From Robiginitomaculum sp. (GTDB lineage Bacteria > Pseudomonadota > Alphaproteobacteria > Caulobacterales > Maricaulaceae): 54,683 bases of DNA. Each line of letters starts with the position of its first letter. The first letter of the stretch is position 1. Below are positions 1-10,439 of the stretch, piece by piece. The translations under genes and the position numbers were made by a program. The DNA lies in the NCBI GenBank assembly GCA_002733905.1, contig NVXK01000015.1, positions 1 through 54,683 of the forward strand. Direction: 5' to 3'. The notes beneath the pieces are model-generated. The model searched no databases. It was given only the letters and a program-made list of their open reading frames with translations, and had not been told where the DNA came from.

Positions 1-87
1 ATCAAAAGTCCCAGGGTATAATGCAATTCTTTTCATACCCTCTTATACAAGCGTATTAACGAAAATCCAGTGCGTTTACATGAAAAC

Positions 88-113
88 TACGAAAGGCCAA
101 ATGACCTTTCGTA
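88..113 (-). terminator. Probable gyrA terminator hairpin
   Basis: A 9-bp perfect inverted repeat (TACGAAAGG / CCTTTCGTA) with an 8-nt loop lies 10 bases past the gyrA stop. On the minus strand it is followed by GTTTTC, a short T-run, so it is a modest intrinsic terminator. A second, weaker 7-bp inverted repeat (AGGGTAT/ATACCCT) sits at 13-41 and may belong to the next gene outside the window. Confidence 0.5.
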
Positions 114-122
114 AGCCTTACA

Positions 123-2933
123 TTATTCAGCGCCAGATTCAGTGTCAGTTTCAGTATCCGTATCTTCATTTTCATCATCTGATTCTTCGATACGCTCGAC
201 AGAAACGACCTTTTCGGGATCATTAACTCTCAACACCATTACGCCTTTAGAGGAACGACTAATAATGCTGATATTACGTACAGGACAGCGAATAAGCTGA
301 CCACCATCTGTAACAAGCATAAGCTGGTCATCTTCGGTGATAGAGAAAGCCCGTACTAAACGTGCATCATCTGCATTTTTACGCGTAACATCTTGAGCGC
401 TAACACCCTGTCCGCCTCTATTCATACACCGATAATCATATGAAGAAGAACGCTTACCATAACCATCATCAGCAATGGTCAATACAAATTGCTCATTGGC
501 TTCCAGTTCAACTTTACGATCCAAGCTCAAGATATTCTCGTCATCTGTCTCCGCGACTTCCGTAACATCATCACCAAGAGCACGACGTTTCGCATTTGCA
601 TATTTCATATAGGCACGTGCTTCGTCAGGCGTGACATCGACATGACGCAGAACGGCCATGGAGATAACTTCATCATCCTCGGGCAATCGAATGCCGCGTA
701 CACCGCTAGACGTTCGTCCAACGAAACGGCGAATATCTGTCACTTTAAAGCGAATGGTTTTACCGCCGCCGCGTGTCAGAAGAATATCATCACCTTCGGT
801 ACAAAGCTTAACATCAACAATGCCGTCACCCTCATCAGGCTTCATAGCAATTTTACCGCCGCGATTTACACGCGTGAAATCGGCGAGAGAGTTACGACGC
901 ACGCCACCTGATTTAGAGGCAAACATAATGTCGAGATTTTTCCAGTCTTCCTCGTCCACAGGCAAGCCCATAATCGAGTTAATACTCTCATCTTTATCAA
1001 GCGGCAAAATATTCACAAGGGCCTTACCACGTGTATTCGGCCCGCCAATTGGTAGTTTCCAGACTTTCAATTTATAGGCCATGCCCGTTGAAGAGAAGAA
1101 AAGCACAGGTGTATGTGTCGTTGCGACGAATACACTTGTGACATAATCATCATCTTTCATCGCCATGCCCGAACGACCTTTGCCGCCACGGCGTTGTGTG
1201 CGGTAAGTATCGAGAGGTGTACGTTTGATATAACCAGCCGCAGTTACCGTCACAACCATGTCTTCAACAGCAATAAGGTCTTCATCTTCGAAGTCCATAC
1301 CACCTTCAACAAAGATTGAACGACGCGGCGTTGCAAACTTCTCGTTCACTTCTGTAAGTTCTTCTTTGATGATAGACTGTACGCGCGCACGTGAGCGTAA
1401 AATATCAAGTAAATCAGTGATTTGCGCGGCTAGTTTCTCAGCTTCCTTGGTAATGTCATCCATACCAAGTCCAGTAAGACGATGTAACCGTAGCTCTAGA
1501 ATCGCACGGGCTTGCTCGTCTGTGAGCTGGATATTACCATCATCCAAGAGCTTAGAACGCGGATCTGCAATCAGGTCGATCAAAGATGACATAGATTGTG
1601 CAGGCCATGTTTTCGCAAGTAGATTCGCTTTTGCTTCTTTCGGATTATCAGAGTGACGAATAATGCGGATTACTTCATCAATATTGGCAACTGCGGTCGC
1701 AAGACCAACAAGGATATGTGCTCGATCACGTGCTTTTGCGAGGTCAAATTTTGACCGACGCGCGATCACTTCTTCACGGAAATTCAAGAAAGCATTGAGC
1801 ATTTGACGCAAGTTCATTTGCTCTGGCTTACCACCATTCAAGGCCAACATATTCGATGCAAAATTAGTTTGCATTTGCGAGAAACGGAAGAGCTGATTGA
1901 GCACAACGTCTGGGACTGAATCCCGCTTAAGCTCGATCACAATCCGCATGCCGTCACGATCAGATTCATCGCGTAAATCAGATATACCTTCAATGCGTTT
2001 TTCACGCACATGTTCAGCAATTTTCTTGATGAGGTTGGCTTTATTTACCTGATACGGAATTTCGGTGACGACAATCGCGAAACGGTCTTTTCGAATTTCT
2101 TCAACATCGGTTTTCGCCCGCATAATGACGGAACCACGCCCTGTTAATAGTCCAGAACGCGCACCAGAACGCCCCATAATCAGACCACCTGTTGGAAAGT
2201 CTGGCCCGGGTACGAGTTCGAGCAATTGTTCGTCGGTTACATTATCATCCCCATCTTCGAGAATAAGTATCGTCGCAGCAATGATTTCACCAAGGTTATG
2301 AGGCGGAATATTCGTCGCCATACCCACCGCGATACCACTCGCGCCATTTACGAGTAGATTTGGATAGCGCGCAGGCAGAACCGTTGGTTCACTCTCGGAG
2401 CTATCATAATTGTCTTGGAAATTTACTGTATTCTTTTCAATATCTGCGAGCAATTGCGCGGCAGGTCTGTCCATACGGACTTCGGTATACCGCATAGCCG
2501 CTGGACGATCCCCGTCAACAGAACCAAAGTTACCCTGACCCTCGAGAAGCGGTAAACGCATCGAAAAGTCCTGTGCGAGGCGTACAAGAGCGTCATAAAC
2601 GGCACTATCACCATGAGGATGGTATTTACCAATGACATCACCAACGACACGCGCAGACTTCTTATAAGGTTTCTCGCGGACGAAACCATTTTCATGCATG
2701 GAATAAAGAATACGACGATGCACGGGTTTGAGTCCATCACGCACATCAGGAATGGCACGACTTACGATCACACTCATCGCGTAATCGAGGTAAGACCTGC
2801 TCATTTCCTCTTCGATGTCTATCGGAGAGACACCCATTTCAGGCTCTGACGGCGCTAGAGGTTTCGTATCAGATGGTGGCGGTGTTTTACCATTTTCTAC
2901 ATCATCTTCAGGTGTGTCGTTCTCGTCGCTCAA
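123..2933 (-). CDS. gyrA: DNA gyrase subunit A
   Basis: The breakage-reunion subunit of gyrase, which with GyrB introduces negative supercoils using ATP. The 936-residue product has the winged-helix/tower region with [14 protein letters not shown] at 47-60, the quinolone-determining segment [10 protein letters not shown] (Ser110 and Asp114 intact, the wild-type drug-sensitive residues), the catalytic tyrosine Tyr149 in RYTE, and the GyrA box QRRGGKG in the C-terminal DNA-wrapping domain. That domain carries a lineage-type insert between blades (about 790-840) and ends in an acidic tail. The start is TTG: a stop codon lies in frame three codons before it, and the next ATG is at residue 33. The N-terminal MSDEN-type extension resembles alphaproteobacterial relatives. 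A hybrid histidine kinase lies upstream on the same strand. Confidence 0.97.
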   Translation of the reverse strand: MSDENDTPEDDVENGKTPPPSDTKPLAPSEPEMGVSPIDIEEEMSRSYLDYAMSVIVSRAIPDVRDGLKPVHRRILYSMHENGFVREKPYKKSARVVGDVIGKYHPHGDSAVYDALVRLAQDFSMRLPLLEGQGNFGSVDGDRPAAMRYTEVRMDRPAAQLLADIEKNTVNFQDNYDSSESEPTVLPARYPNLLVNGASGIAVGMATNIPPHNLGEIIAATILILEDGDDNVTDEQLLELVPGPDFPTGGLIMGRSGARSGLLTGRGSVIMRAKTDVEEIRKDRFAIVVTEIPYQVNKANLIKKIAEHVREKRIEGISDLRDESDRDGMRIVIELKRDSVPDVVLNQLFRFSQMQTNFASNMLALNGGKPEQMNLRQMLNAFLNFREEVIARRSKFDLAKARDRAHILVGLATAVANIDEVIRIIRHSDNPKEAKANLLAKTWPAQSMSSLIDLIADPRSKLLDDGNIQLTDEQARAILELRLHRLTGLGMDDITKEAEKLAAQITDLLDILRSRARVQSIIKEELTEVNEKFATPRRSIFVEGGMDFEDEDLIAVEDMVVTVTAAGYIKRTPLDTYRTQRRGGKGRSGMAMKDDDYVTSVFVATTHTPVLFFSSTGMAYKLKVWKLPIGGPNTRGKALVNILPLDKDESINSIMGLPVDEEDWKNLDIMFASKSGGVRRNSLADFTRVNRGGKIAMKPDEGDGIVDVKLCTEGDDILLTRGGGKTIRFKVTDIRRFVGRTSSGVRGIRLPEDDEVISMAVLRHVDVTPDEARAYMKYANAKRRALGDDVTEVAETDDENILSLDRKVELEANEQFVLTIADDGYGKRSSSYDYRCMNRGGQGVSAQDVTRKNADDARLVRAFSITEDDQLMLVTDGGQLIRCPVRNISIISRSSKGVMVLRVNDPEKVVSVERIEESDDENEDTDTETDTESGAE

Positions 2934-3090
2934 GCTGGTCTACCCATTCGTTTTCACATGCTCTCGCCGAATCGCGAATAGCCATATGAAAACCTAGCAT
3001 TTTCGAAGCTTAACAGCAAATGCCAGAGACCTTTTTTTTCTTAAATAACAAGGCTTTTCTAAGGATGAACATTTCACGCCCCAATAGCCC

Positions 3091-5058
3091 TTAATCGGCG
3101 AATTGTAGAAGCGTTGACGCCCGACCATCTTCAGCTAACGCGTTCACAATCTCCTCTAAAAGGCGGGTGCGATTTAATGGTTTAGCGACATAGCCGTTCA
3201 TACCTGCATCCAGACAATTTTGACGGTCTTGCGGCAAAGCATTCGCGGTTGTTGCGATGATTGGCAAATTTGCATAAGGCTTGGCTGACGTACGAATAAG
3301 CATGGTCGTTTCAATTCCCCCTAAAACAGGCATTTGCAGATCCATAAGCGCGAAGTCAAACCCATGCGTTTCGAGTGCTTTCAATGCCTCTTGGCCATTT
3401 TTAGTAATAACAATGTTAAGTTTAAATGGCTTAAGCAGCAGCATCATAACCTCAAGGTTGATCTCATTATCTTCAACGATCAGGCAATTCATCCCCTTAA
3501 ATTTAGCAATAATTTCCTGGTTACTATTTTCAAACATGGCAGATGTTGTCCTGCCCTCCTCGCCCAAACTCACAGCAGCTCGTTTTGGAGGTAATTGAGG
3601 GCTAGGTATTTGCGTACCTACAGGCAAAGTCAAAACAGGTATGGGTGTTTTTTTGATCACAGGAGACGACACTGGTTTGCCTACGTTTTTTGTTGAAGCT
3701 TTCACTTTCACGATAGTTTCCTGCACGATAGTTTCCTGCTCGTTCACAATATCTAACATAGCCGATATTTTAAACACACTACCTTCACCAACAACACTCG
3801 TTACCGATGCATCTCCCCCCATGAGGCGGCAAAGTTTTCTTGTAATCATCAGCCCCAGACCAGTGCCACCGAATTTACGCGTTGTCGAATTCTCGGCCTG
3901 ACTAAAAGGTTGAAAAAGCTTGGCAAGGCCTTCGTCGCCAATACCAATACCAGTATCACGTACTGAAAAACAGACAGCAAAGCGTCCATCGATTTCCTTA
4001 CCCGTCATGGATACAGTAACCTGACCACCATCAGGAGTAAATTTCAAAGCGTTAGACATGAGATTATTCAGGCACTGACGTAAGCGCAACTGATCTGACA
4101 ATACACATGCAGGTATGTCTTTTTGCTTCTTATATACGAGATTTATGTTTTTTTGATCTGCGAAAGGTTTCCAAAAAGCGTAATGGGCAGCAAATGCCTT
4201 TGGTAAGTACGATTTTTTCAACTCGAGCGTTACGCTCTCCGCTTCAATTTTTGAAATATCAAGAATATCATTTAGGAGCGCCAGCAAATTAACGCCACTC
4301 TCTTTGATAAGAGACAATTTATTACGCTGACCATCCGTTAAATCTTCGGTAAGAAGGACATCTGACAACCCCATAATACCATTCAAGGGCGTCCTAAGTT
4401 CATGGCTCATATTCGCCAAAAACATTGATTTTGCTTGGTTTGCCCGATCTGATTCAACACGTGCAGCTTCTAATTTTGCGAGAACTTCATCCTGCTCAAT
4501 TTTATACGCGACTATAGCCTGATTAGACTTATACCCTGTCATCAAGAGCACTGCCAGCATGCCTAAATAAGCAGCGACAGCAACAATGACTACTAAAAAA
4601 TCCTTCTCAAAACGTGATTCATACAATATCCACGAGAGGAGTAATAGATACGGTACAGTTACAATAATGGCAGGACGTGGCTTTGAGCGGTATTTATTAA
4701 TAGCCAATAAAAACCCGATACCAATCATGGCAACGGGAAGCACATCTAATTCTTGCGGAGAATAACGCCACACCAAGTAAGGCGCGACCCCCCATATACC
4801 CGCTGTAAAAAAAGATAAAACATGCCCATAAAAACTATAGGCCTTGTCTTGTAACAGCGTCTGAACCGGTTTAAATTTTGCAATAGAGACAGCAAACACA
4901 ATTATGCAGAACCACACGGCAGTGATCAGCGCCCCTAGCACAAAAAACATCCCCACACTCCAAAGTGCAGCGAGTCCTATTTGCGGTAAGAACGCTTCTT
5001 TTACATACGTTAAATCATTTACGAATACATTCGCTCTATGTTGTTTTACTTTATTCAA
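3091..5058 (-). CDS. Hybrid sensor histidine kinase / response regulator
   Basis: A membrane-bound hybrid kinase of 655 residues. Five or so hydrophobic segments occupy about 25-175, without a periplasmic sensor domain, so the signal is probably membrane- or cytoplasm-derived. A short coiled coil (185-210) leads to the HisKA domain with phospho-acceptor His219 in SHELRTPLNG. The HATPase_c domain shows the N box around 332-336, DTGIGI (368-373) and GGTGLGL (397-403). A Pro/Lys-rich linker (450-510) precedes a receiver domain with the acidic pair ED at 529-530, phospho-acceptor Asp573 in LMDLQMP and the conserved KP near 616. No Hpt domain or partner is nearby. The start is TTG, supported by AAGGGG seven bases upstream; no earlier ATG is available. 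The 157-base gap to gyrA suggests a separate transcript. The regulon is unknown. Confidence 0.88.
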   Translation of the reverse strand: MNKVKQHRANVFVNDLTYVKEAFLPQIGLAALWSVGMFFVLGALITAVWFCIIVFAVSIAKFKPVQTLLQDKAYSFYGHVLSFFTAGIWGVAPYLVWRYSPQELDVLPVAMIGIGFLLAINKYRSKPRPAIIVTVPYLLLLSWILYESRFEKDFLVVIVAVAAYLGMLAVLLMTGYKSNQAIVAYKIEQDEVLAKLEAARVESDRANQAKSMFLANMSHELRTPLNGIMGLSDVLLTEDLTDGQRNKLSLIKESGVNLLALLNDILDISKIEAESVTLELKKSYLPKAFAAHYAFWKPFADQKNINLVYKKQKDIPACVLSDQLRLRQCLNNLMSNALKFTPDGGQVTVSMTGKEIDGRFAVCFSVRDTGIGIGDEGLAKLFQPFSQAENSTTRKFGGTGLGLMITRKLCRLMGGDASVTSVVGEGSVFKISAMLDIVNEQETIVQETIVKVKASTKNVGKPVSSPVIKKTPIPVLTLPVGTQIPSPQLPPKRAAVSLGEEGRTTSAMFENSNQEIIAKFKGMNCLIVEDNEINLEVMMLLLKPFKLNIVITKNGQEALKALETHGFDFALMDLQMPVLGGIETTMLIRTSAKPYANLPIIATTANALPQDRQNCLDAGMNGYVAKPLNRTRLLEEIVNALAEDGRASTLLQFAD

Positions 5059-5234
5059 AGCTCAACCCCTTATGTCCCACAACAGGCAAAGTAGATCAAA
5101 CACCCTAAAATAGTACTAACCAAATTGAACATTTTAGTCCAAATTTACTGTATTTTATTTACTATAGGTAAAAAAATTAACAAATCACGAAACGCACATC
5201 TTAGCGCTCATGTATTTTGTTGTAAAAAACAGCC

Positions 5235-5735
5235 CTAAAATGGAATGTCGTCATCCAAATCAAAGTTTTCTGTCGGCCCTTCTTGTGCGGAAGCAGGACG
5301 AGAACCACCACTATTGCCATTATCTTGATTATAGCCGCCGCCGCTTTCTTGGCCGCCACCATAACCACCGCCACCGCCGCTATTGCGACTATCAAGCATT
5401 GTGAGCTCGCCGTTAAAACGCTGTAGCACGACTTCGGTGGTATAGCGCGTAGCGCCTTCACGGTCTGTCCATTTACGGGTTTGCAATGCGCCTTCAATAT
5501 AAACTTTAGATCCTTTTTTGACATAGTTCTCAACAACACGAATAAGATGTTCATTGAAGATAACAATATTATGCCATTCCGTTTTATCGCGGCGCTCACC
5601 AGACTGTTTGTCTTTCCAGCTCTCGGATGTCGCAATTGAAAAACTACAGACTTTTCCGCCATTCCCCATTGCACGAATTTCAGGATCTTTGCCCAGATTT
5701 CCGATCAACATTACTTTATTCAAAGAGCCAGCCAT
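5235..5735 (-). CDS. ssb: Single-stranded DNA-binding protein
   Basis: SSB coats single-stranded DNA during replication, recombination and repair and recruits partner proteins through its C-terminal tip. The 166-residue protein starts with the typical SLNKVMLIGNLGKDPEIR segment of the OB fold (1 to about 110). A Gly/Asn/Ser-rich disordered linker (about 117-152) follows, and the chain ends with the acidic partner-binding tip DDDIPF. Length and layout match the alphaproteobacterial family. The ATG is preceded by AGGGA at good spacing. It lies between the helicase gene and the kinase gene on the same strand. The uvrA-ssb-gyrA neighbourhood common in the class is recognisable here but broken up by other genes. 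Confidence 0.96.
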   Translation of the reverse strand: MAGSLNKVMLIGNLGKDPEIRAMGNGGKVCSFSIATSESWKDKQSGERRDKTEWHNIVIFNEHLIRVVENYVKKGSKVYIEGALQTRKWTDREGATRYTTEVVLQRFNGELTMLDSRNSGGGGGYGGGQESGGGYNQDNGNSGGSRPASAQEGPTENFDLDDDIPF

Positions 5736-5796
5736 ATCATTTCCCTAATCAATATACGTTTTGAATTTTTATTTACGCGATTCGACGCGCTTTTCT

Positions 5797-5826
5797 TGCC
5801 TATGGTTTGACGTAAAACCATAGGCA
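5797..5826. repeat. 12-bp inverted repeat between helicase and ssb genes
   Basis: TGCCTATGGTTT and AAACCATAGGCA form a perfect 12-bp stem with a 6-base loop (GACGTA), 26 bases beyond the helicase stop and about 60 bases before ssb. Neither strand has a T-tract right after the stem, so it is not a classical intrinsic terminator. It could protect the 3' end of the helicase mRNA, act as a processing site, or be a protein-binding palindrome. Confidence 0.55.
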
Positions 5827-5852
5827 TGTCACGAAAAATATAGGTTTTATGA

Positions 5853-7922
5853 CTATTTATCTGTGCGTTTTTTACGCTGTAGTTGTGCGCCTTGATCTTT
5901 CTTGGGCTTGCCAGCCGCTTTTGCCGCCGCGCGCGCAAGTTTTTTCTTGTGAGGTTTTCTCGGCTTACCTTTGCTATCTTTTTTACGTTTTGGAGATGCC
6001 AAACCACCGTCATCATTCCACGCTTTTTCGTCATGCAATGAGGCGCTTCCCTCTGGGTTATACCCTTCATCAGACGTTGCATTACGAGAACCACGCCCTT
6101 TATCACGATTTTTATCGAATTTTGGTTTTGAGTAATCGCCTTTTACACCGCGTGGACCACGGTCTTGTCCGCCTCTAGGGCCACGATCTTGACCACCACG
6201 TGGGCCACGATCACCACGATCGCCGCGTGGGCTACGATCACCACGATCGCCACCGTGTTCGCGTTTATCTCTGCGTGGGCGTGAATTACGGTCACGACCA
6301 GAGCCACCACGTGTATCAATATTTTGCGGACGGCCTTCTTGACGTTCAACGTCGATTTTGCCTTCAAGTTGCATGCTTGCGCCCAACGCTACTGTGAATG
6401 CATCAACCGCATTTGGCGCGATTTCAACATAAGTTTCGTCTTGTGAAATTTTAATTGAACCAATTTCTTTTTTATTTACGCCGCCTTCATTAATTAACAA
6501 AGGCAATAACCAACGTGGTTCTGCATTTTGCTTGCGACCAACGGAGAGTTTAAACCAAATACCACCCGTGAAATCTTCACGTTGGTTTTTCTGCTCGGCA
6601 TGTTTTTCCGAAACTTGGCTAAGTTCTTCTGGCGCAGATTGCCCTGCGCGGTAAAGGCGAACAAATGCGCCTGCCATTTGTTCTGCGCCAAATTTCTCGA
6701 TAAGTTCTTGAGCAAATGCGGCTTCGCTTTCTGCTAAGGCCGCACTTAAGCTTGGGTCCGCAAGCAGACGCTCTTCATCGCGTTTCTTAATTTCTTTGAC
6801 AGTTGGCGGCGTCGCCCAAACGGCTTTGATACCCGCACTTTTCAAAAGACGGTCTGTACGCTTTTGGCCTTTTAGTGGCACGATAAGAACACTTGTACCT
6901 TTACGGCCTGCACGACCAGTACGACCTGATCTATGCAAAAGACCTTCGCGGTTTTTTGGCAAGTCCGCGTGAATAACCAAATCAAGGTTTGGTAAATCAA
7001 TACCACGTGCGGCAACATCTGTTGCAATACACACACGGGCGCGACCATCGCGCATGGCTTGAAGTGCATTCGAGCGCTCTTTTTGGCTCAACTCGCCTGA
7101 CAAAGCTACACACGACATGCCGCGATTATTAAAACGGCTCGTCATACGGTTTACGGCGACACGTGTTCCACAAAACACAATCGCGCCTTTAGATTCGTAA
7201 AAACGCAATACATTGATAATCGCATTTTCACGGTCATTTTGGTGACACGTCAATGCACGATATTCAATATCGACATGCTGATCTTTACCAGAAGCCGTAT
7301 TGATACGCACAGCGTCATTTTGATATTTCTTAGCAAGCGACGCAATTGAGTTTGGCACAGTTGCCGAGAACATTAATGTACGACGGTCTTTTGCACAGGC
7401 CCTCATAATTTCTTCAAGGTCGTCACGGAAGCCCATATCGAGCATTTCATCGGCTTCATCAAGAACAAGTGCTCTCAAATCACCGAGTTTTAGAGAGCCA
7501 CGTTTTACATGGTCAACCAAACGGCCAGGCGTACCAACAACAATATGCACACCGCGAGATAAATTTTTGCGTTCTGTTTGCATGTCCATGCCACCAACAC
7601 AGCTCGCGATTTTCACGCCTGTTTCTGCGTAAAGCCATTCGAGTTCGCGTTTCACTTGAAGTGCAAGTTCACGTGTCGGTGCAATGGCAAGTGCAAGTGG
7701 CGTACGCGCTTTTTCAAAGCGGCCTTCGCCTTGCAACAAAGTTGGGGCCAATGCCAAACCAAATGCGACAGTTTTACCAGAACCTGTTTGTGCGGACACA
7801 AGCATGTCTACATTATCATATTTTTGATCGATAACGGCTTCTTGTACTGGGGTAAGTTTTTCATAGCCGCGTGCAGCCAAAGCTTTGGCCAGCGCAGGGA
7901 CCACGCCTTCAAATTCACTCAT
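5853..7922 (-). CDS. DEAD-box ATP-dependent RNA helicase with DbpA-like RNA-binding domain
   Basis: An RNA helicase of 689 residues expected to remodel rRNA or mRNA structure in the cytoplasm. Visible motifs are the Q motif near 24-27, motif I SAQTGSGKT (43-51), Ia PTRELA (82-87), TPGR (131-134), DEAD (155-158), SAT (186-188) and motif VI HRSGRTGRAG in the second RecA lobe. A fold resembling the DbpA/CsdA RNA-recognition domain follows at about 465-540. The last 140 residues are a highly basic low-complexity tail with RGD/RGG-type repeats (RGPRGGQD units) and Lys-rich blocks. CsdA/DeaD-like helicases share this layout and are often cold-induced; that role here is inference. The start is well supported by GGAAGG upstream. 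A 259-base non-coding region lies upstream and may carry a long 5' leader. Confidence 0.93.
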   Translation of the reverse strand: MSEFEGVVPALAKALAARGYEKLTPVQEAVIDQKYDNVDMLVSAQTGSGKTVAFGLALAPTLLQGEGRFEKARTPLALAIAPTRELALQVKRELEWLYAETGVKIASCVGGMDMQTERKNLSRGVHIVVGTPGRLVDHVKRGSLKLGDLRALVLDEADEMLDMGFRDDLEEIMRACAKDRRTLMFSATVPNSIASLAKKYQNDAVRINTASGKDQHVDIEYRALTCHQNDRENAIINVLRFYESKGAIVFCGTRVAVNRMTSRFNNRGMSCVALSGELSQKERSNALQAMRDGRARVCIATDVAARGIDLPNLDLVIHADLPKNREGLLHRSGRTGRAGRKGTSVLIVPLKGQKRTDRLLKSAGIKAVWATPPTVKEIKKRDEERLLADPSLSAALAESEAAFAQELIEKFGAEQMAGAFVRLYRAGQSAPEELSQVSEKHAEQKNQREDFTGGIWFKLSVGRKQNAEPRWLLPLLINEGGVNKKEIGSIKISQDETYVEIAPNAVDAFTVALGASMQLEGKIDVERQEGRPQNIDTRGGSGRDRNSRPRRDKREHGGDRGDRSPRGDRGDRGPRGGQDRGPRGGQDRGPRGVKGDYSKPKFDKNRDKGRGSRNATSDEGYNPEGSASLHDEKAWNDDGGLASPKRKKDSKGKPRKPHKKKLARAAAKAAGKPKKDQGAQLQRKKRTDK

Positions 7923-8181
7923 GTTATACCTTCCGACCCTCGGGTCTATCTCTTCTCAATACCATACCTGAGAAGCAAAACGGTTATACATCAGCAAAAA
8001 GGCTAAAAAACCGCGTGTGGGCGTGTCCTATAGTGTTTTCAAGCTTTGTATAGCACGAAGTATGGTTAAAGCGCAGGAAAACGTTTTATACCTCTGCGCA
8101 CAACGGTTCCTATAAGATATAGCGGAATCGAAAATTCAGCATTAACGTATAAAGTTTTGTTGCCCTACTTTTGCCTAGCCC

Positions 8182-10170
8182 CTATTCTGACCTAAACATA
8201 GGTCCCATTAGCATTGGTGTGCTCGACCTTGTACTGTCGGGGTCAAGGACTGGTGGAGCAGGCTCCCGCCCTTCACCATAATTTAAATACTTTAAATGCC
8301 ATAAAACACTGCTTTCATATTCATTGTCAGCTAGCTTTCTTGGAAAATGGTGTGACACATATTGAAGATAGTGACTAGGCATACAATTACCCTCTGATAA
8401 AAATTTTCCTTTACTATCGATAGGGCACCATTTTTGAAGATCATCCCTTGGCGCCCAAGCAACACCCTTTTGGTAACACAGTAACGCCCTATACTTATAT
8501 GATAAAATTACGTTGCCGTTGTCAGCAACCATTCCCCATTTTCCGTTCTTCGATCTTAAAGTTGCGCCAGCGCACATCAAATAATCTTTCTTTGGGGACA
8601 GTTTAGTTTTGAACTCTTGATTATAATTAGGATCATCCGCAAGTTCATGTCGATTGCCATGTATATCGATAAGGTACCTACCCTCCCCATCAATAATTAA
8701 AAACCTTTCGTCGCCATACCATGTTATATTCTCATAAACGGGTTTTAAAACAACCAAACCCGATGCATCCATTAGCCCCCATTTCTTGCCCACAGAATAG
8801 GCTAAAACATTTTTATAAAGTGCACCAACACTATCAAAAAACTTATCTGCAAACAAACTACCTTCGGGCAAAATAAAACCATATTTCCCTTTATACCTTA
8901 TCGAAACGGGAACATCGCATCTGTGGGCAAAGCCGCTAGCATTGGGACGTACGCGAAAACTAAGGCGAGTTTCAAACTCCTTATCACCAATTTGTTTGCC
9001 CGTTTCATCATGAGCTATTAATCCATTATTTGTGCGGCTTATCGTAAAGTTATCACACGACAATACAGGATTGTTTTCTATTTCAACGTTTTTCTTTTGA
9101 TCTTCAATGAGTCCACCTTCGGCTGTAATACTATACCATAATCCATCAGATTTTACTCGCGGTAAGGAAACTTTTTCTGTAGCGGTGAAAGCATTACCAG
9201 GTCGTTGAACTTTATCGAAATATCGCCCAGCCAATAAGGTTCCTTCTTTATTGACGAGGCCGTACTTACCAGTCTGAAAATCACCTTTTCTTGCCAAGCC
9301 ATATTCTCCAGCCCAATACCCTAACCACTCAAACTCCGCTGGAATAACGAGTGCGCCGCTTTCATCGACTGCCCCAGATAGAATTGTGCCATCTTTATTT
9401 TTTATGCGAATAACCGCTAATCCACCTGATAGAGCCTGAGCATGAATATACCTTGGGGATTGTTCCCAAGTTCCGTCTGCGCGCATGAGACCAATTTTCT
9501 CACGTTTTTTGCCTGCCCAAAAAAGATCATTACCATCTTTAAAAAAAGAAAATTGCAAACTTTGCTCTGTTAGCCATCCATTATCAACATGATAAATGCC
9601 ATTCTCACTATATGACAATGGGAACATCTTAGGCGTACGTTCACTTGAGTGACTCGTTGGAGAAAGAGTCTCAAGTAAGCCCCGAACATGCGCGCGCACG
9701 CAATTATGATTATCGTTACCAATAATTAGCGTGTCACTTATCGCAAACGCACTGCTAAACCTTGGTGGAACGACAACTTTTCCTTGCGTATTGATAAACC
9801 CAATTTTCCCCTCTGATAAAAACGAGGCCAACCCCATAAAAAATGATCCAACAGACTCATATTTGGGCTTAATCATAATTTTTCCATGTGGATTGATGAA
9901 ACCGTATTTACCATTGATTTTTACAGCAGCTAATCCATCATTAAAAGCATAGGCCTCTGCAAACATTGGAGGTATAACCCACTCAATAGTTTTGTCTTTT
10001 TTATAAGCATCTGTGTCATAAATATCGGAAACTGAATAACCACATAACTGGAATACACCTTGATCACATATCGCTAGATATTTTGATACGTCGGTACTTT
10101 CAGCTTTATTACACCCAACTAGAGACAAGCTTAGGAATAACAAGGCTATGATAGCTGAAAAATACCTCAT
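8182..10170 (-). CDS. WG-repeat lipoprotein
   Basis: A predicted lipoprotein of 662 residues made largely of WG (KWG) repeats. I place the start at the internal ATG (10168-10170), because GGAGA lies just upstream and the resulting N-terminus is a short lipoprotein signal ending in LVGC with lipidated Cys20. At least eight repeat units can be seen, each with a pattern such as YGFINPHGKIMIKPKYE, IGFINTQGKVVVPPRF, WGLMDASGLVVLKPVYE and WGMVADNGNVILSYKY. WG repeats probably form a beta-rich interaction scaffold; no enzymatic motif is visible. The gene is divergent from uvrA and not part of an obvious operon. The substrate or partner is unknown. The longer reading frame starting at 10209 lacks a signal peptide and is less likely. 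Confidence 0.85.
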   Translation of the reverse strand: MRYFSAIIALLFLSLSLVGCNKAESTDVSKYLAICDQGVFQLCGYSVSDIYDTDAYKKDKTIEWVIPPMFAEAYAFNDGLAAVKINGKYGFINPHGKIMIKPKYESVGSFFMGLASFLSEGKIGFINTQGKVVVPPRFSSAFAISDTLIIGNDNHNCVRAHVRGLLETLSPTSHSSERTPKMFPLSYSENGIYHVDNGWLTEQSLQFSFFKDGNDLFWAGKKREKIGLMRADGTWEQSPRYIHAQALSGGLAVIRIKNKDGTILSGAVDESGALVIPAEFEWLGYWAGEYGLARKGDFQTGKYGLVNKEGTLLAGRYFDKVQRPGNAFTATEKVSLPRVKSDGLWYSITAEGGLIEDQKKNVEIENNPVLSCDNFTISRTNNGLIAHDETGKQIGDKEFETRLSFRVRPNASGFAHRCDVPVSIRYKGKYGFILPEGSLFADKFFDSVGALYKNVLAYSVGKKWGLMDASGLVVLKPVYENITWYGDERFLIIDGEGRYLIDIHGNRHELADDPNYNQEFKTKLSPKKDYLMCAGATLRSKNGKWGMVADNGNVILSYKYRALLCYQKGVAWAPRDDLQKWCPIDSKGKFLSEGNCMPSHYLQYVSHHFPRKLADNEYESSVLWHLKYLNYGEGREPAPPVLDPDSTRSSTPMLMGPMFRSE

Positions 10171-10439
10171 AAGTTCTCCATAACAAGCCACAGCAGAAAC
10201 CACAACCAAAGATAGATTTTAACTTATTAACCGACAGAAATAAAGACTAAAGACATATTTACACAACGCTCTAGAGACGCGAGCAACATGAATGGCTTCA
10301 AATGTACCTTATTTAACTATTCTTGGCAGCCTAATTATATTCTTGTGACCCAAACATGTCAGGAGAGAATTATTCGCTATTCCTTTCATCAATGTTCATG
10401 TTATGTGTCACTTTCGAATTCAAGGATGAGTGTAGCGAT

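Noticed and set aside
5201-5674. 157-codon frame antiparallel or shifted over ssb
   Set aside because: It is a shadow in another frame of the ssb gene, with poor codon pattern and no motif.
10391-10412. GTTC-N7-GTGT resembling a LexA site upstream of uvrA
   Set aside because: The second half-site has two mismatches to GTTC and the position lies only about 40 bases before the start; not better than chance.
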